From Rhodocyclales bacterium (GTDB lineage Bacteria > Pseudomonadota > Gammaproteobacteria > Burkholderiales > Rhodocyclaceae), in contig JACRMV010000001.1 in the NCBI GenBank assembly GCA_016235025.1, positions 62,001 to 126,000 on the forward strand: a stretch of DNA of 64,000 nucleotides. The letters are read 5' to 3'. Below, piece after piece: positions 17,317 to 26,246 of this stretch. A program made the position numbers and the translations under genes. Below the pieces are notes generated by a model, which worked only from the letters and a program-made list of their open reading frames with translations, was not told the DNA's origin and ran no database searches. Numbering within the stretch: position 1 is the stretch's first letter; every line of letters starts with the position of its first letter.

Positions 17317-19172
17317 GGCGCATGCGCTCCCTGAGCGCCAATCTGTTTCTGCTCCGGGCCGGGGTTGTTGGCGAAGAACTCCCGGTTCGGCAGTTGCTTG
17401 CGGAAATCGCGATAGTCGCCATTGATGCTGGGGTCACGGATGACGGTTGGCTTGATAAAGATGACCAGTTCGGTTTTTTTGGTGAGATCCTTGCGCGAGG
17501 TAAAAAATGCGCCAATACCCGGCAGTTTCGAAAGACCCGGAACGGCGTCGGTAGTGTTGTTGAGTTCGTCGGACATCAGTCCGCCCATGACGGCGATCTC
17601 GCCATCCGTCAGTCGCAGCATGGACTCCATTTCACGGGTCTGAATCTGGGGGATGAGACTCTCGATGGTGAGTGACGGATTTGGATCTTTTATGTCTCCC
17701 GTGTGCCTCGAAATGGTCGGGCGCACGTTGAGCAAAATGTTGCCGTTCTCGCTGATCTGGGGGGTGACACTCATGACCAGGCCGACCGAAACGGAGTTCG
17801 GCGTGGTCGTAACCGTGGTCAGGGAGGGACCGCTGGCCGATGTGGTGGTATCTGCCTTGACCGTGAAATAAACAATGTTGTCGACAACCTTGAGCATCGC
17901 CGTTTGATTATTGAGCACGCTGATTTTGGGGCTCGAAAGGACCTTGACGTTGCCAAAGTTTTCCAGCAATTGCAGGGTTGCGGATATGCCCAGGCCGGGG
18001 GCGACGTAATTCAGCAAAAAGGCGGCGCCGGTGGTGCCCAGTGTCGGCCCGCTTGGATTCTGTATTGCGGAGAAGCCGGCGGTTCCCGGGTTGCGCAAGG
18101 TACGCAGGCTCTGCCAGTTGATGCCCTGGGTGTAGTTGTCATTGAGGCTGACTTCGGCGATGGTGGCTTCGATCATGACCTGGCGTCGGGCGCTCGTGAG
18201 CACCAGGTCGAGATATTCCTGAACTTTCTCATGTTGCCTGGACGTGGCGCGGACGACAACGACACCGGCTTCCGGGTTCACGATGATCGAAGCGGCTTCG
18301 CGGAAGGTTGTGCGTTTGACCACCGTAGTGCCTTGCTGCTGCAGGTGGGCCGGATTGGGGCTTCCTGCCAGAGAAGATGTCGCATTGCTGTTCTTGTTCG
18401 CTGGCGCTTGGGCGCCGGTGCCTGTGGTGGACTGTTCGTCGCTGTGTTCTGTGATCGTCTCGCTGGAACCCTCGGGCAGGATTTTGTCGGTTTCGCGCAG
18501 AATATCCTTCAAATTCTTTTCCAGCGACTGCCAGAAATTGTTTTGGGCCGAACTTTTTACCGACGTGTTGGAGCTGTTTCCGGCGCTGCCCGTTGTGGCG
18601 CTACTACCGGTTGCGCCGGTGCTGGTCGATGCGATCTGTGTGTTGATGGAAACCGTGCCGCTCACGTCACGCGACATGTTGACGTAGTCCACCTTGTACG
18701 TCCGCAAGAACGGCGAGTCGGGCATCACGATCAGGTTCGGGCCATCCAGTTCCCAGCGCATGTCGACCTGTTTGGCGATACGGGTCAGGATTTGTTGCAA
18801 GGTCTGGTCGATGGCGTTGAGCGTGACGACGCCATTGATGCCGGGGTGCACGTCGATATTCAGTTTTGCATCGCGCGACAGGGCGAAAAGCAGGTCTTGC
18901 ACCGGAATATTGCGCACCGAAACCGAGTATGACTCGGCCTTTGCCGCCGCTTTGGGGCGCGCCAGCATGGCGGTTGAAACGACGGGAGCCGGAATGTCTT
19001 TTTCGTCTGCCGCCAGGGGTGCGGTTTCGGCGTGCAGATGCCCGGACGCCGGCGTTGGCGGCTGGACGCTGCTGCATGCGGTCAGGGCGAGGCCGGTAAT
19101 GAGGCTGGCAACGTGTTTCCCAACCCGGATAGCAGGGAATGCCGACTTTCGCTTCAAGAATGGCAGGCGCAC
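17313..19172 (-). CDS. mshL: MshL-type outer-membrane secretin (lipoprotein)
   Basis: A 619-residue secretin starting at GTG. The signal ends in a lipobox LTAC with Cys33. An STN/N0-like domain (~80-150, NIPVQDLLFALSRDAKLNIDVHPG) and an N1-like domain lead to the secretin domain (~300-580, MIEATIAEVSLND, VLSSPKISVLNNQTAMLKV, GGLMSDELNNTTDAVPGLSKLPGIGAFF). A low-complexity Ser/Thr/Gly insert (~180-215) is unusual. It forms the gated pore through which the pilus leaves. The family assignment is firm; the msh name comes from context. Confidence 0.9.
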   Translation of the reverse strand: MRLPFLKRKSAFPAIRVGKHVASLITGLALTACSSVQPPTPASGHLHAETAPLAADEKDIPAPVVSTAMLARPKAAAKAESYSVSVRNIPVQDLLFALSRDAKLNIDVHPGINGVVTLNAIDQTLQQILTRIAKQVDMRWELDGPNLIVMPDSPFLRTYKVDYVNMSRDVSGTVSINTQIASTSTGATGSSATTGSAGNSSNTSVKSSAQNNFWQSLEKNLKDILRETDKILPEGSSETITEHSDEQSTTGTGAQAPANKNSNATSSLAGSPNPAHLQQQGTTVVKRTTFREAASIIVNPEAGVVVVRATSRQHEKVQEYLDLVLTSARRQVMIEATIAEVSLNDNYTQGINWQSLRTLRNPGTAGFSAIQNPSGPTLGTTGAAFLLNYVAPGLGISATLQLLENFGNVKVLSSPKISVLNNQTAMLKVVDNIVYFTVKADTTTSASGPSLTTVTTTPNSVSVGLVMSVTPQISENGNILLNVRPTISRHTGDIKDPNPSLTIESLIPQIQTREMESMLRLTDGEIAVMGGLMSDELNNTTDAVPGLSKLPGIGAFFTSRKDLTKKTELVIFIKPTVIRDPSINGDYRDFRKQLPNREFFANNPGPEQKQIGAQGAHAP

Positions 19173-19280
19173 GTTATTTTCCGATCATCTGACGTCAATA
19201 AGTATAGGATTAGCATAACACGTTAAGTTTACGACGCAACTTGATGATTTCTTTAATGCACATATCGAATTCACCCTGCT
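19173..19280 (-). promoter_or_regulatory. Possible promoter between mshM and mshL
   Basis: This 108-base gap is AT-rich compared with the genes around it. On the minus strand TTGCGT and TATGCT are 16 bases apart, a fair sigma-70 match that could give mshL its own promoter inside the operon. No other element was recognised. Confidence 0.3.
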
Positions 19281-20663
19281 TCAGCGCAGTCGGGAAACTT
19301 GACGTGGATAAGGTTTGTTTGCCCGCAGTGCCATGGGTAAGCCTGCTATAGCAGACTTGGCGGCGGCTTCTGTTGGATATTCTCCATAAACAATGCCATA
19401 GCGGATCTTGCCGCTAAGTGCAGATTGATAGATGTGTATGTCGTTCATGTCAAGGGTACTCGCCGTCACTTTTTTCAAAAAAGCCGCTATTTCTTGTGGC
19501 CGGTCGGCATCCGCGGCGAACAACTGGATAAGCCAGTGGTTATCGGGTGCCTGCTCAAGCCAGAGCCGCCCTGCTTCGAGTCGTGATTGGACAGGCGGCG
19601 AAAGCTGAGAGGTGGGGATCTGTGGCGTGGGCGGCAGCAGGCTGGCCGGTTCAGAAGCAACACCCGGAATATTGTTGGTTGCTGTTGAAGCCGGTGCCAC
19701 TGCCGGGACAATTGCGTGCGTTGGATGGGGTGGAGCTGGTGTCGTCGATGGGGCAAGCAGCAGCCAGGCAGCACCGATGAGCGCACCGAGGCTCAGGATT
19801 CCGGCGCCGATGACGGCCGGTTCCCTGCGCAGTGTCTTGTCTGCATACGTGGCCTTGCTGAAGTCGCAATCCTTGATGGCGGCGCGGGCTTCCTTCGCCC
19901 CGATCTGGTGGCTGCCAGCGGAAAAGGCAGCGAGCAAGGCTTTGTCAGCAAGGATGTTGATGCGGCGGGTGAGCCCGCGCGAGGAGCGTTCGATCAGCTT
20001 GATGGCGGCGGCCGAAAATACGCTGGGGCCGCGATAGCCGGCGGCGCGCATGCGGAAGTCGAGGTAGCTGGCGATGTCGTTGCGTACCAGGGGCTCCAGG
20101 TTAAAGTTGTGAGTGATGCGCTCCTTGAGCTGGCGCATATCGGGACGGGCGAGGATGTCATTCAATTCGGGTTGGCCGAAGAGCGCCAGTTGCAACAATT
20201 TGTGGTGGTTGGTTTCGAGATTCGAGAGCAGGCGTATTTCTTCCAGGGTTTCAGCAGGCATGGCGTGGGCCTCGTCAATCAGCACCACGACTTGTCGGCC
20301 TTCGCCGAAAGACATGATCAGATGGTTTTGCAAGGCGCGCAGTACGGCGGAAGGGCGGGCATTGGCCGGGATGTCGAGATGCAATTCGTCGGCAATGGCA
20401 TAAAGGATGTCTTCGCGCGAGAGCGACGGATTGGCCAGATAAATGAGCGTCACGTTTGCTGGCAGGCGCTCCATCAGCACCCGGCACAGCATGGTCTTGC
20501 CGCTGCCTACCTCACCGCTGATCTTGACGATACCTTCATCGTGGGCGATGGCGTAGACCAGCGCGTCCAGCGTTGCCCCGCGGTTGGCGCCATCGAAGAA
20601 AAAGTCGGTATGCGGGGTGATGCGGAAGGGGGGCTCGGTCAGACCAAAGTGTTCCAGGTACAT
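19281..20663 (-). CDS. mshM: MshM / ExeA-type AAA ATPase with C-terminal SPOR-like domain
   Basis: A 460-residue protein beginning MYLEHFGLTEPPFRITP, the hallmark of ExeA/GspA-like ATPases. Walker A is GEVGSGKT (50-57) and Walker B is VVLIDEAH. A membrane helix lies near 285-305, followed by a Pro/Thr-rich periplasmic linker and a SPOR-like C-terminus (~375-455) that may bind peptidoglycan. Such proteins help insert the secretin through the cell wall. It follows the regulator gene by 20 bases. Confidence 0.88.
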   Translation of the reverse strand: MYLEHFGLTEPPFRITPHTDFFFDGANRGATLDALVYAIAHDEGIVKISGEVGSGKTMLCRVLMERLPANVTLIYLANPSLSREDILYAIADELHLDIPANARPSAVLRALQNHLIMSFGEGRQVVVLIDEAHAMPAETLEEIRLLSNLETNHHKLLQLALFGQPELNDILARPDMRQLKERITHNFNLEPLVRNDIASYLDFRMRAAGYRGPSVFSAAAIKLIERSSRGLTRRINILADKALLAAFSAGSHQIGAKEARAAIKDCDFSKATYADKTLRREPAVIGAGILSLGALIGAAWLLLAPSTTPAPPHPTHAIVPAVAPASTATNNIPGVASEPASLLPPTPQIPTSQLSPPVQSRLEAGRLWLEQAPDNHWLIQLFAADADRPQEIAAFLKKVTASTLDMNDIHIYQSALSGKIRYGIVYGEYPTEAAAKSAIAGLPMALRANKPYPRQVSRLR

Positions 20664-20683
20664 GGTGTCGGTTCGGACTCCAG

Positions 20684-22123
20684 CTATTTCGAGGATGGGC
20701 GCCTGTTACGGCCCAGTGCATCGATGCGGTTGTAGAGTGTGGTGCGGTTGATTCCCAGCAGGCGGGCGACCTGGCTCAGGTTGTCGTGCGCAAGTTGGCG
20801 GGCGGCCTCGATGTAGGCTTCTTCCCAGCGTCGCAACGTAGCATCGAGATTGAAATCGGAACGGCTTTGCAGTTCGTGGAGTGCGTGAGCGATCAATTCG
20901 GCGCTGCTGGAAAAAGTCGGCGCTGGCGAGGCGGCGAGCGGGGCGGAAGCGCCCGCGACATCGAGTTCGTCTTCGAGCTCGCTCGGGCTGACCGTTCGGC
21001 CTGAGTATTTGGTGATGAGGCGAATGGCGATATTGCGCAATTCGCGTACATTGCCGGGGAAGGCGTAGGCCAGCAAGCGCTCGGCAGACTTTGCTTCAAG
21101 CCGGAAGGGCGGCACGCCGGCTTGCGCACCATACACAGCGCTGAAGTGCTCGAGCAGGCGGATTCGGTCATCACCCAGCTCGCGCAAGGGGGGTACGGTG
21201 ATAGTGAATACTGACAGCCGATGGTAGAGGTCGGCGCGGAAGCGGCCTTCATGCACCTCTTTTTTCAGGTCGCGATTGGTCGCCGCAATGATGCGGGCGG
21301 AGGAATGGCGGGATTGGGTCTCGCCGATGCGCTGAAATTCGCCATTTTCCAGTACCCGCAACAGTTTGGGTTGCAGATCGAGCGGCAATTCGCCGACTTC
21401 ATCGAGGAAGAGCGTGCCTTCGCCGGCATCTTCAAAATATCCGGCACGCGCGCCGGTCGCACCAGTAAATGCGCCCTTGCCGTGCCCGAACAGCGTGGCT
21501 TCGACCAGATTGGGAGAAATGGCGGCGCAATTCAAGGTCAGGCACGGCTTGTCGCGACGATCCGAAAGGCGATGCAGCGCCAGGGCGGCAAGCTCCTTGC
21601 CGCTGCCCGATTCGCCTTCGATCAGCACAGGGAACGGCGAGCGCGCGAACTGGCGTAATTGCGTCCGCAGGTTTTGCAGTGGCGGGCTGTTACCGATCAG
21701 CCCATCGGCGACCACGGTCGAAGTGTCGCTGAATGCCAGTACGCGCCGGATCAGCTGGCGCAGGCTCTCGGGATCGGCCGGCTTGGAGACAAACTCGGTG
21801 GCTCCCAATGCCCGCGCATGGCGGGCATTGGCTTCCTCGCTCTGTCCCGAAAGCACGACGATGCGCGTGCCGGGAGCGTGAGCGAGGATATCGGCGATCA
21901 GGGCGAACCCCTCGTCCGGTCGGTGTGGCGCAGGCGGCAGCCCAAGATCGATCAGGGCCAGTACCGGGGCGACTTTTTCCTGCCGCAGCAGGCTGATGGC
22001 TTCTCTGCGTGTCGCCGCAGTGGCGACGACATAGTCGCGGCTGAGGAAATAACCCAGCGTTTCAGTGATCAACGGGTCGTCGTCGACAATCAGCAGGGCG
22101 GCTTTGCTTTCGGTTGCGTTCAC
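20684..22123 (-). CDS. NtrC-family sigma-54 response regulator
   Basis: 479 residues: a receiver (~8-130, DDD at 14-16, phosphoacceptor Asp59, Lys114), an AAA+ sigma-54 activator domain (Walker A GESGSGKE 170-177; GAFTGA 217-222, needed to contact sigma-54), and a Fis-type HTH ending (~440-479, QVARLLGINRTTLYNRI). The linker contains SPAPTF from a copy of the dispersed repeat. No histidine kinase gene is adjacent. It heads the msh run, but it could also act on the sigma-54 promoter of the short pilin at 51921; that is inference. Confidence 0.93.
   Translation of the reverse strand: MNATESKAALLIVDDDPLITETLGYFLSRDYVVATAATRREAISLLRQEKVAPVLALIDLGLPPAPHRPDEGFALIADILAHAPGTRIVVLSGQSEEANARHARALGATEFVSKPADPESLRQLIRRVLAFSDTSTVVADGLIGNSPPLQNLRTQLRQFARSPFPVLIEGESGSGKELAALALHRLSDRRDKPCLTLNCAAISPNLVEATLFGHGKGAFTGATGARAGYFEDAGEGTLFLDEVGELPLDLQPKLLRVLENGEFQRIGETQSRHSSARIIAATNRDLKKEVHEGRFRADLYHRLSVFTITVPPLRELGDDRIRLLEHFSAVYGAQAGVPPFRLEAKSAERLLAYAFPGNVRELRNIAIRLITKYSGRTVSPSELEDELDVAGASAPLAASPAPTFSSSAELIAHALHELQSRSDFNLDATLRRWEEAYIEAARQLAHDNLSQVARLLGINRTTLYNRIDALGRNRRPSSK
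20911..20940 (+). repeat. Dispersed short repeat, copy 4 (inside regulator gene)
   Basis: AAAAAGTCGGCGCTGGCGAG followed by GCGGCGAGCG. Read on the minus strand it encodes LAASPAPTF in the linker between the AAA+ and DNA-binding domains of the NtrC-type protein, keeping frame. Confidence 0.75.
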
Positions 22124-22163
22124 GGGAAGGTTGGTCGTCGCTCTAGGTTAAATAGCCGGCTTC

Positions 22164-22191
22164 ATCATAGAGGCAAAGTCAAGCCGCTCAA
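22164..22191 (-). promoter_or_regulatory. Sigma-70-type promoter for the regulator/msh run
   Basis: On the minus strand TTGAGC and TATGAT are 16 bases apart, about 40 bases upstream of the regulator start. This is the best promoter match in the divergent region between the regulator and mlaF. Confidence 0.5.
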
Positions 22192-22261
22192 CGGAACGAG
22201 TAAGCGGCATTTCCCCTGTTCTTCTGCGTGCTTCGGACGCTGGCAGGTCTATCGGTTCTGT

Positions 22262-22267
22262 TACAAT
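22262..22267 (+). promoter_or_regulatory. Possible -10 box of the mla operon
   Basis: TACAAT lies 37 bases upstream of the mlaF ATG on the plus strand. A weak -35 (CTGGCA) sits 16 bases before it. This would start the long mla-yadGH-ibaG-murA-his transcript. Confidence 0.35.
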
Positions 22268-22303
22268 GGCGCGCTGCAAAATCTCCGCTTGTTCGGTTTG
22301 AAA

Positions 22304-23122
22304 ATGCCCCAGGAATCCCTTGTCGAAATTCGCAACCTGAACTTTTCCTACGATAGCCGCCCAATTCTGAGCGGGATCAACATGACGATCCCGCGTGGCA
22401 AGGTTGTGGCTGTCATGGGCAGTTCCGGATGCGGCAAGACCACGACTTTGCGCTTGATTGGCGGTCAGCTGAAGCCGACGTCCGGCGAAGTCCGTGTCGG
22501 TGGGCAGGTGGTGCATCAGCTCGATGCCAGCAAGCTTTATGCGCTGCGTCGGCGCATGGGCATGCTGTTTCAGTTCGGCGCGTTGTTTACCGATATGTCG
22601 GTGTACGACAACATTGCCTTTCAGATGCGCGAGCATACCGATCTGCCCGAAACGATGATTCGCGACCTGGTGTTGATGAAGTTGCATGCCGTGGGCTTGC
22701 GTGGCGCCCATAATCTGATGCCGTCCGAACTGTCCGGTGGCATGGCGCGGCGCGTGGCGCTGGCGCGGGCGATTGCGCTTGATCCCATGTTGATCATGTA
22801 TGACGAGCCTTTCGCCGGTCTCGACCCGATTTCCCTGTCGATTGTGGGCGAGTTGATCCGCAAGCTGAACGATGCACTGGGCGCGAGCTCCATCGTGGTA
22901 ACCCATGATGTGCATGAATCCCTCAAGATTGTCGATTACGTCTATTTCGTCTCCGAGGGAAAGATCGTCGCCGAAGGCACGGCCGAAGAAATGAAGAACT
23001 CAACGGCGCCCTATGTACACCAGTTTGTCTGGGGCGAGGCTGATGGCCCGGTGCCATTCCATTACCCATCCCGTACTACCTATGGCGAGGAATTGCTGGA
23101 ACGCGAGGTGAAGCGTGGATAA
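22304..23122 (+). CDS. mlaF: Phospholipid ABC transporter ATP-binding protein MlaF
   Basis: MlaF is the ATPase of the MlaFEDB inner-membrane complex that moves phospholipids between the membranes. The ORF track runs far upstream; the ATG at 22304 gives 272 residues, normal for the family. Walker A is GSSGCGKT, the signature is LSGGMARRVALARA, Walker B is LIMYDEP, and the switch His is in VVTHDVHE. It overlaps mlaE by eight bases. Confidence 0.95.
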   Translation: MPQESLVEIRNLNFSYDSRPILSGINMTIPRGKVVAVMGSSGCGKTTTLRLIGGQLKPTSGEVRVGGQVVHQLDASKLYALRRRMGMLFQFGALFTDMSVYDNIAFQMREHTDLPETMIRDLVLMKLHAVGLRGAHNLMPSELSGGMARRVALARAIALDPMLIMYDEPFAGLDPISLSIVGELIRKLNDALGASSIVVTHDVHESLKIVDYVYFVSEGKIVAEGTAEEMKNSTAPYVHQFVWGEADGPVPFHYPSRTTYGEELLEREVKRG

Positions 23123-23909
23123 CGCGCTACTACGATTTTTGCAGTACCTGGGTAACCAGGTTACCCGTCGTATCTGGCGTCTTGGTTTTGCCAGCCGTTT
23201 TTTCCTGGCGATATTTCTCCAGTCTGGCACGGCCTTTCGGCGACTGAATCTGACGCTGAGGGAGATTTATTTCACTGGTGTCCTGTCGCTGATCATCATC
23301 CTGGTTTCCGGTTTGTTTGTTGGCATGGTGCTCGGTTTGCAGGGGTACGATACTCTGCAGCGCTATGGTTCGACGGAAGCGCTCGGCATTCTTGTTGCGC
23401 TGTCTCTGGTGCGCGAACTGGGCCCGGTTGTCGCCGCCCTGTTGTTCGCCAGCCGGGCCGGTTCGGCGATCACGGCGGAAATCGGACTGATGAAAGCGAC
23501 TGAACAGCTATCAGCCATGGAGATGATGGCGGTTGATCCGATCGCCCGTGTCGTGGCGCCGCGCTTCTGGGGCGGAGTGGTATCGATGCCGCTGCTGGCG
23601 GCGCTGTTCTCCGCGATGGGCATTTTCGGCGGCTATTTGGTCGGGGTGCAGTTGATTGGTGTTGATGAGGGTTCATTCTGGTCGCAGATGCAGGCATCCG
23701 TGGATTTCCGCCAAGACATCCTGAATGGGGTAATCAAGAGTTTTGTCTTCGGTATCATCGTCAGCTGGGTCGCCGTATTCGAAGGTTACGATGCCGATCC
23801 GACCGCCGAGGGGGTTTCCGGCGCAACCACGCGCACTGTCGTTACGTCGTCGCTGGCCATTCTGGCTGCCGACTTTATTCTTACCGCTTTCATGTTTAGA
23901 GGGGCATGA
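23115..23909 (+). CDS. mlaE: Phospholipid ABC transporter permease MlaE
   Basis: A 264-residue integral membrane protein starting at GTG inside the mlaF end. It has several hydrophobic helices and the conserved ELGPVVAALLFASRAGSAITAE and EQLSAMEMM blocks of MlaE/TrgB-type permeases. It forms the dimeric channel core with MlaD and MlaF. Confidence 0.95.
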   Translation: MDNALLRFLQYLGNQVTRRIWRLGFASRFFLAIFLQSGTAFRRLNLTLREIYFTGVLSLIIILVSGLFVGMVLGLQGYDTLQRYGSTEALGILVALSLVRELGPVVAALLFASRAGSAITAEIGLMKATEQLSAMEMMAVDPIARVVAPRFWGGVVSMPLLAALFSAMGIFGGYLVGVQLIGVDEGSFWSQMQASVDFRQDILNGVIKSFVFGIIVSWVAVFEGYDADPTAEGVSGATTRTVVTSSLAILAADFILTAFMFRGA

Positions 23910-23910
23910 C

Positions 23911-24393
23911 ATGAGTCGTACCACCATAGATATCTGGGTTGGTTTTTTCGTTGCCATTGGCCTGGCGTCGCTGCTGTTTCTTGCGCTCAAGGTGGGCAAT
24001 CTGGCATCGGCCAGTAGTGGAGAAACGTATACCCTTCAGGCCCGGTTCGACAACATCGGTGGATTAAAGGTGCGCGCCCCGGTGAAAAGTGCAGGCGTCG
24101 TCGTCGGCCGTGTTTCTGGTATCAGCTTTGACCCGGTCAATTATGTTGCCCTGGTCACCATGCAGGTGGAGGCACAGTATAAATTCCCCATCGACACCTT
24201 TGCCACGATCAATACCTCAGGTCTGCTGGGCGAGCAGTACGTCGGTTTCGAGGTTGGCGGCGATGAAAATATGCTAAAGTCTGGCGACACCATAAAGAAG
24301 ACACAATCGGCTGTCGTGCTCGAGAAATTGATCAGTCAGTTCATGTTCAACAAGGCGGCCGAAGATGGCGCCACTACAGCCACTAAAAAGTAG
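23911..24393 (+). CDS. mlaD: Phospholipid transport substrate-binding protein MlaD (MCE domain)
   Basis: With the ATG at 23911, one base after the mlaE stop, the protein has 160 residues. An N-terminal membrane anchor (~7-28) is followed by one MCE domain (LQARFDNIGGLKVRAPVKSAGV...VGRV, then NTSGLLGEQYVG). MlaD forms a periplasmic hexameric ring that guides lipids. The ORF-track start is a frame extension. Confidence 0.95.
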   Translation: MSRTTIDIWVGFFVAIGLASLLFLALKVGNLASASSGETYTLQARFDNIGGLKVRAPVKSAGVVVGRVSGISFDPVNYVALVTMQVEAQYKFPIDTFATINTSGLLGEQYVGFEVGGDENMLKSGDTIKKTQSAVVLEKLISQFMFNKAAEDGATTATKK

Positions 24394-24435
24394 TAAGTAG
24401 TTCTCCGATCTCCATATCGTTAATGGAACGAACAA

Positions 24436-25263
24436 ATGCAAACATCATCTGCTGCTAAAACGAAACTGTTGGTTCTGATTGTTGCCGCCGGTCTGTTGGG
24501 TGGTTGTGCCACTTCAGGCAATCCGAAAGACCCGGTCGAGGGCTTCAATCGCGCCATGTTCGCCTTCAACGAAGGTCTTGACAAGGTTATCATCAAGCCC
24601 GTCGCTACCGGCTATGATGCCGTGCTGCCCGCCCCTGTGCAGACCGGGGTGACCAATTTCTTCGGCAATATTGCGGACCTCTTCATCGGTATCAATAACG
24701 TTCTGCAGGGCAAGGTAGCTGCAGGATTCGGCGATTTTGGCCGGGTGGCGATCAATACCACGGTCGGTATTCTCGGCGTGATTGACGTCGCGACGGATGT
24801 CGGGCTGGAGAAACACGAAGAGGACTTTGGGCAGACCTTTGGTCGTTGGGGGGCTGGCAGCGGTGCGTATATCGTGCTGCCGTTGTTTGGTTCGCGTGAT
24901 GTGCGTGATACCGCTGGTTTGGTGCTTGATGTTGCGGCCGATCCGGTGGCGAATCATGGTCATGTGCCTACGCGCAATACGGCACTGGCGTTGCGACTGG
25001 TTAATGATCGGGCGAATTTGTTGCCTGCGGACAAGGTGATTGAGGAGGCCTCGCTGGACAAGTATTCTTATGTCCGCGACGCCTATCTGCAGCGTCGACG
25101 TAGCCTGATTTACGATGGCAACGCGCCGCGTGAGCTGGAACTCGACTCTGATTTGCCGGAGCAGCATCCGGTCGTCGCCATAAAGGAATCGCCGGCACAT
25201 GCCGAGGCCGCAATGACCGCTCCGGTAATTGTTGCCCAACAGAATCCGGCTCAAGCCGAGTAG
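24436..25263 (+). CDS. mlaA: Outer-membrane lipoprotein MlaA (VacJ)
   Basis: A 275-residue protein with a lipobox (LLGGC) and the VacJ signature DPVEGFNRAMFAFNEGLDK...PVATGYD. It also has NFFGNIADLFIGINNVLQGK and the GVLD-like and WGAGSGAYIVLPLFG blocks. In the outer membrane it removes mislocalised phospholipids and passes them to MlaC. The C-terminal ~40 residues are Ala/Pro/Glu-rich and variable. mlaA lies inside the operon here, whereas E. coli has it elsewhere. Confidence 0.95.
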   Translation: MQTSSAAKTKLLVLIVAAGLLGGCATSGNPKDPVEGFNRAMFAFNEGLDKVIIKPVATGYDAVLPAPVQTGVTNFFGNIADLFIGINNVLQGKVAAGFGDFGRVAINTTVGILGVIDVATDVGLEKHEEDFGQTFGRWGAGSGAYIVLPLFGSRDVRDTAGLVLDVAADPVANHGHVPTRNTALALRLVNDRANLLPADKVIEEASLDKYSYVRDAYLQRRRSLIYDGNAPRELELDSDLPEQHPVVAIKESPAHAEAAMTAPVIVAQQNPAQAE

Positions 25264-25311
25264 TCTTTTTCTGCGGAGCTGTCTGTCGGAAACTAAAAAA
25301 TTCAGGACTGT

Positions 25312-25935
25312 ATGATGAAATCTTTGTTTGCGTTTATTGGTGCTCTGCTCTTGGCTACCGCTGTTTCGGCTCAGGAAGTTGCGCCTGATGTATTGATCAA
25401 GTCGGTGAGCAATGACGTTCTGGAGATCGTCCGCAAGGACAAGGATATCCGCAACGGTGACACCAGGAAGGCCGTGGAACTGGTTGAAATCAAGGTCTTG
25501 CCGCATTTCAATTTTGTTCATATGACGCAGCTGGCGATGGGGCGGGAATGGCGCAAAGCCAGTGCCGAACAGCAAAAGGTGCTGGTTGGTGAATTTCATA
25601 CCTTGCTGGTGCGCACTTACTCCAAGGCACTGACCGAATACAAAAACCAGACCATAGATTACAAACCATTTACCATGAAGCCTGGCGATACCGATGCCAA
25701 GGTACGCACTGAAATCAAGCAACCTTCTGGCGGCAAGCCGATCCAGCTCGATTACTACCTGGAGAAGCTTGGGACAGCGTGGAAGGTCTACGATATTGAA
25801 GTGGGCGGCATCAGTCTTGTCACCAACTATCGGGACTTTTTTGCTTCCGAAATTCGCAATGGCGGCATCGATGGCCTGATCAAGACACTGCAAACCAAGA
25901 ACAAGTCCGGCGAGCCAGTATCGGTTAAAAAATGA
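25312..25935 (+). CDS. mlaC: Periplasmic phospholipid carrier MlaC (Ttg2D)
   Basis: A 207-residue protein with a signal peptide (LFAFIGALLLATAVSAQ). The conserved block LPHFNFVHMTQLAMGREWRKAS and YDIEVGGISLVTNYRDFF identify MlaC, the shuttle between MlaA and the MlaFEDB complex. It overlaps mlaB by four bases. Confidence 0.94.
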   Translation: MMKSLFAFIGALLLATAVSAQEVAPDVLIKSVSNDVLEIVRKDKDIRNGDTRKAVELVEIKVLPHFNFVHMTQLAMGREWRKASAEQQKVLVGEFHTLLVRTYSKALTEYKNQTIDYKPFTMKPGDTDAKVRTEIKQPSGGKPIQLDYYLEKLGTAWKVYDIEVGGISLVTNYRDFFASEIRNGGIDGLIKTLQTKNKSGEPVSVKK

Positions 25936-26222
25936 TTCGTGTCGCCGATAATCGTGTCGAGGTGTCGGGGCCGCTGACCATGTCAAGTGGTGCAGCCTTG
26001 CTTGTCGAAGGCAAGGAAGCCTTGGCTGCTGTTGCTGCCGACGTTGCCGAATTTGATCTGGGCGCTGTCAGCGAGATGGATTCTTCCGGTCTTGCGGTGA
26101 TATTTGGCTGGATGCGTGCGGCACGCGCTGCCGGAAAGTCGTTTCGAATTGTGAATTCCCCGGAAAGTCTTTTGAGTCTCGCCGCCGTCTACGGCGTCGC
26201 CGAGTTTCTCCCGCAGCGCTGA
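25932..26222 (+). CDS. mlaB: STAS-domain protein MlaB
   Basis: 96 residues. The STAS fold is visible from FDLGAVSEMDSSGLAVIFGWM (with the Ser-Ser-Gly of the motif) and the following RIVNSPESLLSLAAVYGV. MlaB binds MlaF and is needed for assembly and activity of the transporter. Confidence 0.88.
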   Translation: MIRVADNRVEVSGPLTMSSGAALLVEGKEALAAVAADVAEFDLGAVSEMDSSGLAVIFGWMRAARAAGKSFRIVNSPESLLSLAAVYGVAEFLPQR

Positions 26223-26246
26223 CCCCACCCGGCGTGGGGTTCTGAC

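Noticed and set aside
20590-20606. AAAAAGTCGGTATGCGGG in mshM
   Set aside because: Encodes the family-typical HTDFFF segment of ExeA-like ATPases; the repeat core is not complete.
22148-22915. 255-residue minus-strand ORF opposite mlaF
   Set aside because: Shadow of mlaF; rich in His/Gln/Arg with no family features.
24514-25986. 490-residue minus-strand ORF opposite mlaA and mlaC
   Set aside because: Antisense to two clear Mla genes; the protein has no recognisable domain.
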